In this document: positions 1 to 7,962 of the stretch, piece after piece
Layout of the letters: every line of letters begins with the position of its first letter
How positions within the stretch are numbered: position 1 is the stretch's first letter
Assembly (NCBI GenBank): GCA_016215445.1
Contig: JACRJL010000003.1
Coordinates: forward strand, 90,924-154,923
Length of the DNA: 64,000 bases
DNA from: Candidatus Roizmanbacteria bacterium
GTDB lineage: Bacteria; Patescibacteriota; Microgenomatia; UBA1406; GWC2-37-13
Reading direction: 5' to 3'
Translations under genes and position numbers: made by a program
The notes under the pieces: generated by a model
Seen by the model: the letters and a program-made list of their open reading frames with translations, nothing else
Databases searched by the model: none
What the model was told of the DNA's origin: nothing

Positions 1-154
1 GAGGCCCGCTTTCCAATATTTTTACAAAGGAGTCGTCAAGATTGAGTCGACCAGACCTCACTGATTTCACTTCGGCTCCTGTCAGAACTATACCGGCTTC
101 TACCCTCTCTATTCCCTGATATTCCCGGTTAAACTTTCGATTGATGATTTTCAT
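1..154 (-). CDS. smpB: SsrA-binding protein SmpB, N-terminal part
   Basis: The first 51 codons are present; the remainder lies beyond the left edge. The start MKIINRKFNREYQG and the following EAGIVLTGAEVKSVRSG and NLDDSF are the N-terminal signature of SmpB, which forms the first strands of its OB-fold barrel. SmpB binds tmRNA and delivers it to stalled ribosomes for trans-translation. The ATG comes six bases after a -10 box read on the minus strand (ATTATA on the plus strand at 161-166), and no Shine-Dalgarno is visible, so the message may be leaderless. It diverges from the small gene at 194. Confidence 0.9.
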   Translation of the reverse strand, partial: MKIINRKFNREYQGIERVEAGIVLTGAEVKSVRSGRLNLDDSFVKILESGP

Positions 155-193
155 GATCTTATTATAGCTCAAGATTTATACTAAAATATCTTT

Positions 194-358
194 ATGTCAG
201 CCAAAACCAAAGTGATGGCCGGAATGATTATAGGTTCTAGTTTAGGCGGTTACCTACCTTCTTTATGGGGAGATAGCTTGTTTTCTTATTCCGGGCTGAT
301 TTTGAGTACAATCGGAGGTTTACTTGGAATTTATATCGGCTACAAACTCAGTCAATAA
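194..358 (+). CDS. 54-residue membrane protein of unknown function
   Basis: This small open frame encodes 54 residues. It has two hydrophobic segments (about residues 8-22 and 30-50) rich in glycine and small residues, with GGYL and GGLLGIYIGY stretches like glycine-zipper hairpins. The start is ATG, six bases after a TAAAAT box at 182-187, which fits the leaderless style of neighbouring genes. It lies between divergent smpB and the secreted protein at 403. I do not recognise the family, and the function is unknown. Confidence 0.55.
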   Translation: MSAKTKVMAGMIIGSSLGGYLPSLWGDSLFSYSGLILSTIGGLLGIYIGYKLSQ

Positions 359-367
359 ATTTGCATC

Positions 368-396
368 TTGCAAAATAAAAAAACTTTCTCTATCAT
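368..396 (+). promoter_or_regulatory. Sigma-70-type promoter at the start of the 403 gene
   Basis: TTGCAA (368-373), a 17-base spacer, and TATCAT (391-396). The ATG at 403 follows only six bases later, so transcription would begin at or next to the start codon, implying a leaderless message. Confidence 0.7.
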
Positions 397-402
397 AAAT
401 TT

Positions 403-2151
403 ATGAGTAAAAAAATCTTACTTTCTCTGTTTTTATTCTTAGCTTTGCCTTTATTTTTATTCTCTATTTCCGCTCAAGAAAAAAGCGAAAGATGGGTCTG
501 TTTAAAAGCTGAAAGGGCTGAAGTTCATTCAGCTACGGTTTCGGTTGACCCGGGTTCAAAACTGCTTCCTGCTAGTAATACATATGTTTTTGAATGTCTG
601 TCATCTTCTGACTGCACGAGCGGTAATGCCACAGTTGATCTGGAAGTTTTCGGAAAAAATAATCTAGGTGATATGCAGGGTAAATACGGTTATAACTTTG
701 AGGGTTCGAGTTTAGCTTCCAATCCTGTTATGAGCGACGGCGCCGGCGAAGTACCTCCTTTTACTTGGCAAAGCTCGAGTGAAGGTCATGATAGGCGCTG
801 GTTGGCGATGAACTATCTTGAACCAATCCCAGCAATGGGTCAAGGTGATGAATCAACGCAACAAATAGGCACTTTTAGTTTTGAAGAAGCTATTAATAAA
901 GATAGCTGTGTTGCCTTGTCATGGGATCCTTACGGTCGGCTGTTTGATTCTTCGACTCTCGAGCCTGTATCAGGTGCCAGTGTTACTTTGCTCGTCAAAC
1001 GGGGTGACGGTTCGTTTACTATGATGACTCCAGCTGACCTTTTGGGTGGAAACATAATCAATCCCCAAACAACTAAAGAAGATGGTGGTTTCAGTTTTGT
1101 CGTTCCCGACGGAACTTATAAATTATCAGTAGCTATTGGAAGTTATAGTTTCCCGGAGCAACTGGCAAATCTTCAATCTAATTATTACCGAATTTATTCC
1201 GATATTTATCCAAGCCAGACAGGCGAGGAGATAGTGCAAGCAGGAGTTATCCAACATCGTGATATTCCTTTAACACCCAAGTCAGCTTCACAGTCAAATG
1301 AAGCTAAGCTGATGGATAATTTTTACGACCTTGATAAGGTTACCTCGACGATATATGTTAAAGGTAGAGTGTCTCACCCTTTTGCTCAGATCAAAGCCTA
1401 CAGTTTGAAACCCGATCCTGTCTTAAACGAGAATGTTCGTTACAGATTGTTGACGGAAGTTCCAGTCAAAGCCGATGCTTTGGGTTCATTCACTTTGAAA
1501 ATTGACCAGTCAAAATTTGAACCGGATGAAAACTTCGGCGATATTACTGTTGAAAAAGTCGACTTAACCCAGTCGGCCAATTTAGTGCAAAAAATAAAAA
1601 ACTGGTTTTTCGGGTTAATTGGACAGGTTGACGCCCAGGTAGTTTTGGCGTCCAATTTCCGCTTTGAACCCATTCCAAACTATCTTGAAGGATATGCCTA
1701 TGATGCTCAAGGGAATGCCATTCCCAATGCTAAAGTTTCCGTCCTTCTTTCATTTTCCAATAAACCAGCTTACCAGTCAGAAGCCGATGAAAACGGCTAT
1801 TTCAGAATTGGTTCCGAATTCCTACCCTCGATGCCTTACAGGGTTAAGTTCACCTCACCCACAGGACAGGTTACAGAGACAACCACTTCCAGATTCATTG
1901 TTCAAAACCAAAGTTTGATTGAAGATTCGCAAATCAAAGTCAATCAGTTCAAAAATGCCCAAGGTGAAGTGCTAACTCCGCCGCCTTCTAATGAATCAAC
2001 AACACCCGAAGGACAGTCAAATGGAGTCATTAACCAAGGGGTCAAGGCTTTAACTTCTAGTAACACTCTGCCTTTTGTTTTGGCCTTGGTAGTTACCTTA
2101 GTTCTTGGAGGAGTGGCGGCCTTTGTTTACTTCAAGAAGAAAAGTCTTTAG
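403..2151 (+). CDS. Secreted surface protein with carboxypeptidase-regulatory-like domains and C-terminal anchor
   Basis: The 582-residue product starts with a signal peptide (about residues 1-24, ending near SAQ). It has an extracellular body and ends with one transmembrane segment (about 555-576) followed by KKKS, so it should be anchored by its C-terminus with most of the chain outside. Two stretches look like CarboxypepD_reg/CNA-B type beta-sandwiches: around 185-250 (PVSGASVTLL then GGFSFVVPDGTYKLSV) and around 425-500 (GYAYDAQGNAIPNAKVSV). A Ser/Thr/Pro-rich linker precedes the anchor. Such domains are usually stalk or adhesion modules. The N-terminal 150 residues contain cysteines but no motif I recognise. 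An adhesin or envelope scaffold role is inference. Confidence 0.7.
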   Translation: MSKKILLSLFLFLALPLFLFSISAQEKSERWVCLKAERAEVHSATVSVDPGSKLLPASNTYVFECLSSSDCTSGNATVDLEVFGKNNLGDMQGKYGYNFEGSSLASNPVMSDGAGEVPPFTWQSSSEGHDRRWLAMNYLEPIPAMGQGDESTQQIGTFSFEEAINKDSCVALSWDPYGRLFDSSTLEPVSGASVTLLVKRGDGSFTMMTPADLLGGNIINPQTTKEDGGFSFVVPDGTYKLSVAIGSYSFPEQLANLQSNYYRIYSDIYPSQTGEEIVQAGVIQHRDIPLTPKSASQSNEAKLMDNFYDLDKVTSTIYVKGRVSHPFAQIKAYSLKPDPVLNENVRYRLLTEVPVKADALGSFTLKIDQSKFEPDENFGDITVEKVDLTQSANLVQKIKNWFFGLIGQVDAQVVLASNFRFEPIPNYLEGYAYDAQGNAIPNAKVSVLLSFSNKPAYQSEADENGYFRIGSEFLPSMPYRVKFTSPTGQVTETTTSRFIVQNQSLIEDSQIKVNQFKNAQGEVLTPPPSNESTTPEGQSNGVINQGVKALTSSNTLPFVLALVVTLVLGGVAAFVYFKKKSL

Positions 2152-2154
2152 AGC

Positions 2155-2457
2155 TTATTTCTTTTTGTCCTTTGCCTCCAGTTTTTTAATACCTTTTACT
2201 AGAAGATAGACGATTAAAGATATAATAAGAAAGTTGATCAAAGCACTGACAAAATCACCCCATTTAATTTTTGCTCCAGCGATTTCAAAATACATTGACT
2301 CCAGGCTTTTTGTTTTTGAAAAAATCAGTCCCAAAATAGGATTGATTATATCAGTGACTAAAGCTATGACAAGCTTTGTCACTGCGCCTGCCATGATAAA
2401 GCCAATGGCAAAGCCGACAATTATTCTCTCTCTCAAAAACTCAATGAATCCCTTCAT
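2155..2457 (-). CDS. mscL: Large-conductance mechanosensitive channel MscL
   Basis: The 100-residue protein matches MscL in size and order. It has a short amphipathic N-terminus (MKGFIEFLRERIIVGFAIG), a first membrane helix with GFIMAGAVTKLV, a periplasmic loop, a second helix (about 68-88, FLIISLIVYLLVKGI), and a charged lysine-rich tail. MscL opens on membrane tension and protects cells from osmotic downshock. It ends four bases from the convergent gene at 403. It diverges from the gene at 2484, with overlapping -10 boxes (2467-2472 for the minus strand, 2469-2474 for the plus strand). Confidence 0.92.
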   Translation of the reverse strand: MKGFIEFLRERIIVGFAIGFIMAGAVTKLVIALVTDIINPILGLIFSKTKSLESMYFEIAGAKIKWGDFVSALINFLIISLIVYLLVKGIKKLEAKDKKK

Positions 2458-2483
2458 AGTAAATTAATTATAATAGATCAATA

Positions 2484-3737
2484 ATGGTATTTATCATTTT
2501 TGGACTAATAATAAGGTTGCTTCTAATTTTCTCTTTTTCTAGTTTTGATATTAATAACCACCTGAGCTGGTCGCAGGATCTTGTTAACCGGGGTTTCCCC
2601 GGATTCTACGAAACAATTTCAAAGGAAGTCTATTGTTGTCTTTATCCAAACTACCCACCGCTTATCCTTTATATTTTTTATCCGTTTTTTCTTCTCAAAA
2701 ATGTTATTTTTAATCTTGGCTGGTGGCTAAATATTCATCTGTCGGTCTTTCCTTCTAATATTATTTTCTTTTTGGAAAAAAAGGAAATGGTGTTAGGTTT
2801 GATGAAATTACCGGCGATTATTTTTGATCTGGGACTTTTCTTTTTGCTCTTTTTGTTTGCCAAAAAAATCACACCTAAAAGTAAAAAAAACTGGTTATGG
2901 GTTTTTTACTTTATTCTTTTGAATCCGGTTTTTATCTATCTCTCTTCTCTCTGGGGACAGGTCGAATCGGTTAATTTATTTTTAATCTTTACTTCGGTTT
3001 ATTTACTTTTATATTCGCGTCAGGCTATGTTAAGTCTGTTATTTTTTATTCTGGCTCTTTTGATAAAACCGACTGCTTTAATATTTTTACCTGTTTATCT
3101 GATTTACTTTTTGAAAAAGTTCGATATGAAAAAATTATTAACATCTTTTTTAGTCGGTAACGTAATTTTCTGGTTGATGTTTTTGCCTTTTTACAAAAGC
3201 GGCAATGTCTTGTTTTTTCCCTATCTGACTTATTGGCAGAAAATAATCAGTGGTCAGAGTATGCCGTTTGTCACCAATTCGGCCTTTAATTTCTGGTCTG
3301 TTTTTCCATTCCTATCTCATGTGAAAGACCAATCTTTGTTTCTGAATCTGTTTAGTTATCGGGTTCTTGGGGTGCTAATAACCATCATCTTGTATTTGTT
3401 TGTCATTTTAAGAAATATAAAAAAGATCAGGCAAGAAACTACCTTTTCTAAGGTTGCTTTTTTAACAGGTTTTTCTTTCATTATGTTTTTTACCCGGATG
3501 CACGAGAGATACTTTATCTATCTTCTGCCGTTTTTATTTTTGATTGTCCTAAAAGAAAAGAAATATTTGATCTGGTTGATTAGTTGTTCGATAATTTTTT
3601 TTCTCAACGTTTACTATTCCTGGTCTGTGCCATATGCTGATTTTATCGGCATATTAAAAAATAATTTTACAGTTTCTCTTATTTCCTCTCTGAATGTTTT
3701 CCTCTTTTTTAAACTTCTACTCAAAATGAATGGTTGA
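2484..3737 (+). CDS. Integral membrane GT-C type glycosyltransferase
   Basis: The 417-residue product has about ten to twelve hydrophobic helices. An early SFDINNHLSWSQDLVNRG loop occupies the place where GT-C enzymes carry their catalytic acidic residue in the first extracytoplasmic loop. Later come LNPVFIYLSSLWGQVESV, a KPTALIFLPVY segment and FFTRMHERYFIYLLPF, a pattern shared with polyprenyl-phosphate-dependent mannosyl- and hexosyltransferases. These enzymes use lipid-linked sugars to build envelope glycans or glycoproteins; the actual sugar and acceptor cannot be read here. Its 3' end overlaps the convergent gene at 3717-4574 by 21 bases. Confidence 0.7.
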   Translation: MVFIIFGLIIRLLLIFSFSSFDINNHLSWSQDLVNRGFPGFYETISKEVYCCLYPNYPPLILYIFYPFFLLKNVIFNLGWWLNIHLSVFPSNIIFFLEKKEMVLGLMKLPAIIFDLGLFFLLFLFAKKITPKSKKNWLWVFYFILLNPVFIYLSSLWGQVESVNLFLIFTSVYLLLYSRQAMLSLLFFILALLIKPTALIFLPVYLIYFLKKFDMKKLLTSFLVGNVIFWLMFLPFYKSGNVLFFPYLTYWQKIISGQSMPFVTNSAFNFWSVFPFLSHVKDQSLFLNLFSYRVLGVLITIILYLFVILRNIKKIRQETTFSKVAFLTGFSFIMFFTRMHERYFIYLLPFLFLIVLKEKKYLIWLISCSIIFFLNVYYSWSVPYADFIGILKNNFTVSLISSLNVFLFFKLLLKMNG

Positions 3738-4574
3738 CTCTTCGTAGATACGGAGGATTTTTTTCAGCAAGAATTTGTCTAGATCTTTATTGAGTTGGGT
3801 TATTGATTTTTTGTTGTCAAAAAAGGACAAGGAAATATTAACATTTAAACAGCGATCTTTTATAAAGTGCCGCGTGATTCCTGCCGGTACCAAAGCTCCT
3901 CCTCGAACGACTTCTATTATCTGCTGGGGTGTAAGTTTGGGAAAGACAACCATGAGATTGGCGTCTGGGTGGTCGTAGAAATTTAGATCGGGGTGTTCAT
4001 AGAAAAAGAGTCTTATATTCCGTGATGTCATAGGAAAAGGAAGTATAGCCCGGTTTATTATGTCCTGATAAAAGGAAACTATATAGTTCATTCTTTTTAT
4101 TTTTTCAATAAAATTTCCGGCCGTCATCACCAAAAAAGTGCCGGCTTTTTTATCGACCACAGTCACCAACCGGCCGAAGTCTTGCGCTTTTATATAACGG
4201 GGACCGATCTGGTTTATGTCGGCTTTTTTTATTATCAAGCTTTTGTCTTTTTTTATATGTTTGAAAAAATCTTCTCTTTTAGCTTTGAAAATATGGATCC
4301 ATGAAGAAAGTTCAAACTCTTCCTGGTTGTTATAGTCTATGATTTGACAAAGAATATATTTGAAACCTAGTTTTTTAAAACAGTTAATCCGGTTCATGCC
4401 GTCGAGTTGAAGGAATTTATTATTTCCAAGTGAAGCGACTATAATTGGATCGGTGAAAAGATTGCTCTCTTTCAGTTTTTTGATTAAATTTAAACTTCTT
4501 GAAGGGTCAAATTCTTCATGAGTGATTATGTCTTTGATGGCGACAACTTCCAAATGAAATCGATCAGTTTTCAT
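3717..4574 (-). CDS. ParB/sulfiredoxin-fold protein, possible free-serine kinase (SerK/SbnI-like)
   Basis: Residues 1-110 look like the ParB-N/sulfiredoxin fold: ITHEEFDPSRSLNLIKKL, then DPIIVASLGNNKFLQLDGMNRINCFKKLGF. The DGMNR element sits where this fold binds nucleotide phosphates. No partition-type HTH domain follows; the rest (110-285) is a separate domain I cannot name. The known free-serine kinases SerK and SbnI use this fold and a glutamate near residues 20-30, and here an HEE motif is at 19-21. The gene is the last of an operon with a SerA-like dehydrogenase (3-base gap) and a class V aminotransferase. I infer a role in serine or phosphoserine metabolism rather than DNA partitioning. 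The kinase assignment is a hypothesis. Confidence 0.6.
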   Translation of the reverse strand: MKTDRFHLEVVAIKDIITHEEFDPSRSLNLIKKLKESNLFTDPIIVASLGNNKFLQLDGMNRINCFKKLGFKYILCQIIDYNNQEEFELSSWIHIFKAKREDFFKHIKKDKSLIIKKADINQIGPRYIKAQDFGRLVTVVDKKAGTFLVMTAGNFIEKIKRMNYIVSFYQDIINRAILPFPMTSRNIRLFFYEHPDLNFYDHPDANLMVVFPKLTPQQIIEVVRGGALVPAGITRHFIKDRCLNVNISLSFFDNKKSITQLNKDLDKFLLKKILRIYEESTIHFE

Positions 4575-4577
4575 AAA

Positions 4578-5468
4578 TTATTTTCCGGACAAAATTTTAA
4601 TTATCTGTTCTATGACTTGTTTTGTGGCCAGGGTCAAAGCTTCTCCAGTCGAAGCGCCTATATGAGGTGTGAGAAGGACGTTATCAAGTTTTCTCCAAGG
4701 AGACATATCTTCAAGGGGTTCGTGCCAATAAACGTCCAGGGCGGCGCCTTTTATTTTTTTCTCGGACAAAATATTATAAAGATCTTTTTCGTCAACCACT
4801 TTGCCGCGAGAAAAATTAACAAGGTATGCTGATGGTTTCATCAAGGAAAGATATTTCTTATTAATTAATTTTTCGGTTTGAGCGTTGAGCGAAAGGTGGA
4901 TTGTCACTATATCTGCAGTTTGAAAAAGTTTATTTAAAGAAGCGGTTTTTTTTCTCCGGCTGAAAATCAAAGTTTTGGCGCCGAAAGCATCCAGAATTCT
5001 TTTGACGATTTTTCCAATATTCCCATAACCGACAATACCGACAACTTTTCCTTGCAGTTCTTGTCCTTTCAACTCTTTTTTAAGCCAGAGGCCTGTTCTC
5101 ATTGATGAATGACCTTTTTCCAGCAGACGAAGCAGGGAAAGAATTGAGGCGATTGTTATTTCGGCGACGGCATTGGCATTGGCTCCTGGTGCATTGACGA
5201 TCTTAATCTTATTTTTGCCGGCCGAATCTGTATCTATATTGTCCAAACCACTGCCAACCCGGCCGATGACCCTGAGATTCTTTCCGGCTTCGATCATTTC
5301 TTTTGTTACCTTGGTTCGGCTTCTCACCATTAACCCCTGATATTTAGAAATAATTCCCAATAGGTCTTCCGGTGTAATTTCCGGTTTATAGTCGAAAACA
5401 AAGGATTTTTTTTTAAAAGAATCAAGTACTTTTTGGTCGATTTTATCGGCGATTAAGACTTGACTCAT
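4578..5468 (-). CDS. serA: D-3-phosphoglycerate dehydrogenase-like 2-hydroxyacid dehydrogenase
   Basis: This 296-residue protein has the full two-domain D-2-hydroxyacid dehydrogenase layout. The NAD-binding glycine motif GIVGYGNIGK is near 144-153. The catalytic Arg is in NFSRGK (about 221), the Glu in DVYWHEPL (about 250) and the His in LLTPHIGAST (about 269). GRVGSGLDNID is typical of SerA. There is no C-terminal ACT domain, so it is a short form that should lack serine feedback through ACT. It would oxidise 3-phosphoglycerate to 3-phosphohydroxypyruvate. It overlaps the upstream aminotransferase by four bases. The substrate is inferred from similarity and neighbours. Confidence 0.82.
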   Translation of the reverse strand: MSQVLIADKIDQKVLDSFKKKSFVFDYKPEITPEDLLGIISKYQGLMVRSRTKVTKEMIEAGKNLRVIGRVGSGLDNIDTDSAGKNKIKIVNAPGANANAVAEITIASILSLLRLLEKGHSSMRTGLWLKKELKGQELQGKVVGIVGYGNIGKIVKRILDAFGAKTLIFSRRKKTASLNKLFQTADIVTIHLSLNAQTEKLINKKYLSLMKPSAYLVNFSRGKVVDEKDLYNILSEKKIKGAALDVYWHEPLEDMSPWRKLDNVLLTPHIGASTGEALTLATKQVIEQIIKILSGK

Positions 5469-6547
5469 ATTTCTTTTAAAGATTTTTTAAAGGCAGTAAT
5501 AACCTGATCGAGGTCTTTTTTATTGACAAATCCCATATGGGCAACACGGACGATTTTTCCTTTCAAACCACCCATGCCTCCGGCGATAACTGTCTGATAT
5601 TTTTCCCGCAAGAGTTTTCTCCAGGCAGATTCATCTACTTGTTCCGGCGGCCAGATGGAAGTTACAGTCGGAGAGGCATTTTTTTCGTCAACAACAAGTT
5701 TTAATCCGATTTTTTTTAATTGCTGGCGAAAATAGTCCCGAAGAGCCAGATGTTTTTTAAAGATGTTTTCTTTTCTTTGTTTGTTCATTAATACCAGGGC
5801 TTTTTCAAGACTGTATAAAACCGAAACTGCCGGTGTCGCCGGTGTTTGATTTTTCTGGGCAAATTTTTCGTACAAAGACAGATCAAAATAAAATTTTGGC
5901 ATTTTAGAAAGTAGGTGTCTCGCCCAGGCTTCTTTGGAAACGGCAACCATGGCGATTCCAGGGCTGGCCATCCAGGCTTTTTGGGAGGCTGTGATCAAAA
6001 CGTCAATTTTGAGGCGGTCCATCGGTAGGTCGACAGCTCCGAGGGCGCTGACTGAATCGACCAAGAGTAAGGGTTGGCTCGGATGGTTCTTGACCAAGGG
6101 CGCGATGCTGAATAAATCGTTTAAGACTCCGGTTCCGGTTTCGTTGTGGGTGATGAAAACTCCGGCGAGTTTTTTCGTTTTTTTCAAAGTTTGTCGGACT
6201 ACTTCTTTATCAACACCTGTGCCTTCAGGGAACTTGATTTGATTTACTTTCAATCCATATCTGCGGCCGATTTCACTCCAACGGTTTCCGAATTCTCCGC
6301 AGGTAAAATAGATTACTTCGTCTCCGGGCGAGAAAAAATTGACGACCCCTGTTTCCAACCCTCCTGTCCCTGAGGCGGTTAGAAGATAAATTGGATTTTC
6401 GGTTTGAAAGAAATACTGCAGATTCATAACGATGTTTTTATGGATGACTTCGTAACCTTTGCCCCGGTGGCTGATTACTTGTTTATTCAATGAAGAGATG
6501 ACTTGAGGCGGAAGTGGTGTTGGCCCTGGAATCCTAAGGTTCACCAT
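5465..6547 (-). CDS. Class V pyridoxal-phosphate aminotransferase (serine/alanine-glyoxylate or phosphoserine type)
   Basis: The 360-residue protein belongs to fold-type I class V aminotransferases. RIPGPTPLPPQV at the N-terminus is the usual opening of the alanine-glyoxylate/serine-pyruvate group. SGTGGLE is near 60, the PLP-contacting Asp is in LLVDSVSALG (about 164), and the Schiff-base lysine is in TASQKAW (K190). It is first in the operon with serA and the ParB-fold gene, so it may act as the phosphoserine aminotransferase step, turning 3-phosphohydroxypyruvate into phosphoserine. Archaea and some bacteria use this group in that way. No phosphoserine phosphatase (serB) is visible in the window. 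Confidence 0.8.
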   Translation of the reverse strand: MVNLRIPGPTPLPPQVISSLNKQVISHRGKGYEVIHKNIVMNLQYFFQTENPIYLLTASGTGGLETGVVNFFSPGDEVIYFTCGEFGNRWSEIGRRYGLKVNQIKFPEGTGVDKEVVRQTLKKTKKLAGVFITHNETGTGVLNDLFSIAPLVKNHPSQPLLLVDSVSALGAVDLPMDRLKIDVLITASQKAWMASPGIAMVAVSKEAWARHLLSKMPKFYFDLSLYEKFAQKNQTPATPAVSVLYSLEKALVLMNKQRKENIFKKHLALRDYFRQQLKKIGLKLVVDEKNASPTVTSIWPPEQVDESAWRKLLREKYQTVIAGGMGGLKGKIVRVAHMGFVNKKDLDQVITAFKKSLKEI

Positions 6548-6606
6548 AGTTTTTTAAATCATACTTAGTGTCAATGAATTTGTCAACTTTTGTTAGAATA
6601 TTAAAT

Positions 6607-7962
6607 ATGCAGATTATTGCTGATTTACAGCTTCATTCACGATACTCACGCGCCGTCTCCCCCAACATGACTTTAGATGAAATCTCTCGTTGGTCAAAAG
6701 TCAAAGGAATCCAGTTGGTCGCAACCGGCGACTGGACTCACCCGCTGTGGTTTAGGTCAATAAAAGAAAAGCTAAAAGAATCTTCTTCTGGGATTTTTAC
6801 ATTGAAAGATAAGCCCGGAGAAACTCAATTTTTACTGTCTACGGAAATTTCTAGTATCTATTCCCAAGGTGGTCAGGTCCGCCGGGTTCACAATCTGATT
6901 TTTTCCCCGTCAATTGAAACCTGTGAAAAAATCATCAAAGAGTTAAATAGTCGGGGATGCAATCTGATGGCAGACGGCCGGCCGATTATTGGAGTATCAT
7001 CTGTTGATTTGCTTAAACTGGCTTTAAATATAGACGAGAGAATTCTTTTTATCCCCGCCCACGCCTGGACTCCCTGGTTTGCCGTTTTTGGATCGAAATC
7101 AGGATTCGATTCATTGCAGGAGTGCTTTGGAGACTATGCTAAATATATTTATGCAGTTGAAACCGGATTGTCTTCTGACCCGATTATGAACTGGCAGGTG
7201 AAAGAATTGAAGGACCGGTCGATCGTTTCCTTTTCCGATGCTCACTCAGGACCCAAGCTTGGTAGAGAGGCAACTGTGTTTGTGCCAAATTTAAATGATA
7301 AATCACAAATTACAAATGAATTTCAAATTTCAAATTTCAAATTTCAAGATATAGCAGACGCGATCAAGAAAAACCCAGACGGAAAATTAAAAATCGGTTA
7401 TACAATTGAATTTTTTCCCGAGGAGGGAAAGTATCATTGGTCAGGTCATAGAGTTTGTAATATTCGCTACAACGCTCGGGAAATCAAGGAAAAAGGATCT
7501 GTCTGCCCTGTTTGTCATAAACCATTGACTGTCGGCGTGGAGAATCGCGTCCTTGACCTGTCTGAAAAACTTCTCGGTCCGGAAGACCTTTTGTTTATAA
7601 AAAATAAGGTCGGTTTGACCTTTGTCTATGATAAGGAAAAAACCAGGAGACCTTTTGTATCTATGATTCCTTTTCTTGAAGTTTTACTTGAGCTAAACAA
7701 CCACTCGCCGACCAAAGCACAAAGAGAGTATGAAAGGTTCACGACTAATTTGGGGACTGAATTTGATATTTTACTTCGCAAGGATTATGAAGAGATAGGA
7801 AAGTTTGGCGGGGAGAAATTGCGTCAGGCGATTGAAATAATAAGGGAAAGAAAGGTGTTTGTTGATCCGGGATACGACGGGGTTTTCGGAAAGGTGAAGA
7901 TCTTTAATGAAGCAAATGAAGAAGTTAAAGAAAAAAAACAAACCCAACAAACCTTATTTTAG
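6607..7962 (+). CDS. Endonuclease Q family DNA repair nuclease (PHP domain)
   Basis: The N-terminus MQIIADLQLHSRYSRAVS carries the PHP-domain HxH motif, followed by LVATGDWTHPLWF. Later AHAWTPWF and SFSDAHSG supply further metal ligands. A zinc motif (HRVCNIRYNAREI then CPVCHKPL) follows near residues 280-310. This order matches EndoQ, which nicks DNA 5' of deaminated bases such as hypoxanthine, xanthine and uracil. Homologues are often mislabelled UvrD helicase. I chose ATG 6607 because an in-frame ATG at 6568 would add 13 unrelated residues, and a TAGAAT box lies just before 6607. An AT-rich repeat inserts about 16 residues near position 235. The 3' end overlaps the next gene by 56 bases. 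Confidence 0.82.
   Translation: MQIIADLQLHSRYSRAVSPNMTLDEISRWSKVKGIQLVATGDWTHPLWFRSIKEKLKESSSGIFTLKDKPGETQFLLSTEISSIYSQGGQVRRVHNLIFSPSIETCEKIIKELNSRGCNLMADGRPIIGVSSVDLLKLALNIDERILFIPAHAWTPWFAVFGSKSGFDSLQECFGDYAKYIYAVETGLSSDPIMNWQVKELKDRSIVSFSDAHSGPKLGREATVFVPNLNDKSQITNEFQISNFKFQDIADAIKKNPDGKLKIGYTIEFFPEEGKYHWSGHRVCNIRYNAREIKEKGSVCPVCHKPLTVGVENRVLDLSEKLLGPEDLLFIKNKVGLTFVYDKEKTRRPFVSMIPFLEVLLELNNHSPTKAQREYERFTTNLGTEFDILLRKDYEEIGKFGGEKLRQAIEIIRERKVFVDPGYDGVFGKVKIFNEANEEVKEKKQTQQTLF
7300..7348 (+). repeat. AT-rich short repeat inside the EndoQ gene
   Basis: Within the coding frame the motif AAATTTC is repeated head to tail several times after AATCACAAATTACAAATGA. It encodes a Q/N/S/F-rich insert (SQITNEFQISNFKFQ). 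A similar AAATCACAAA...ACAAATGACAAAT block lies in thiL (10259-10284). Confidence 0.6.

Noticed and set aside
3717..4574. Chromosome partitioning protein ParB
   Set aside because: The ParB-like fold is not followed by the HTH domain, no parA or parS is near, and the gene belongs to a serine-related operon.
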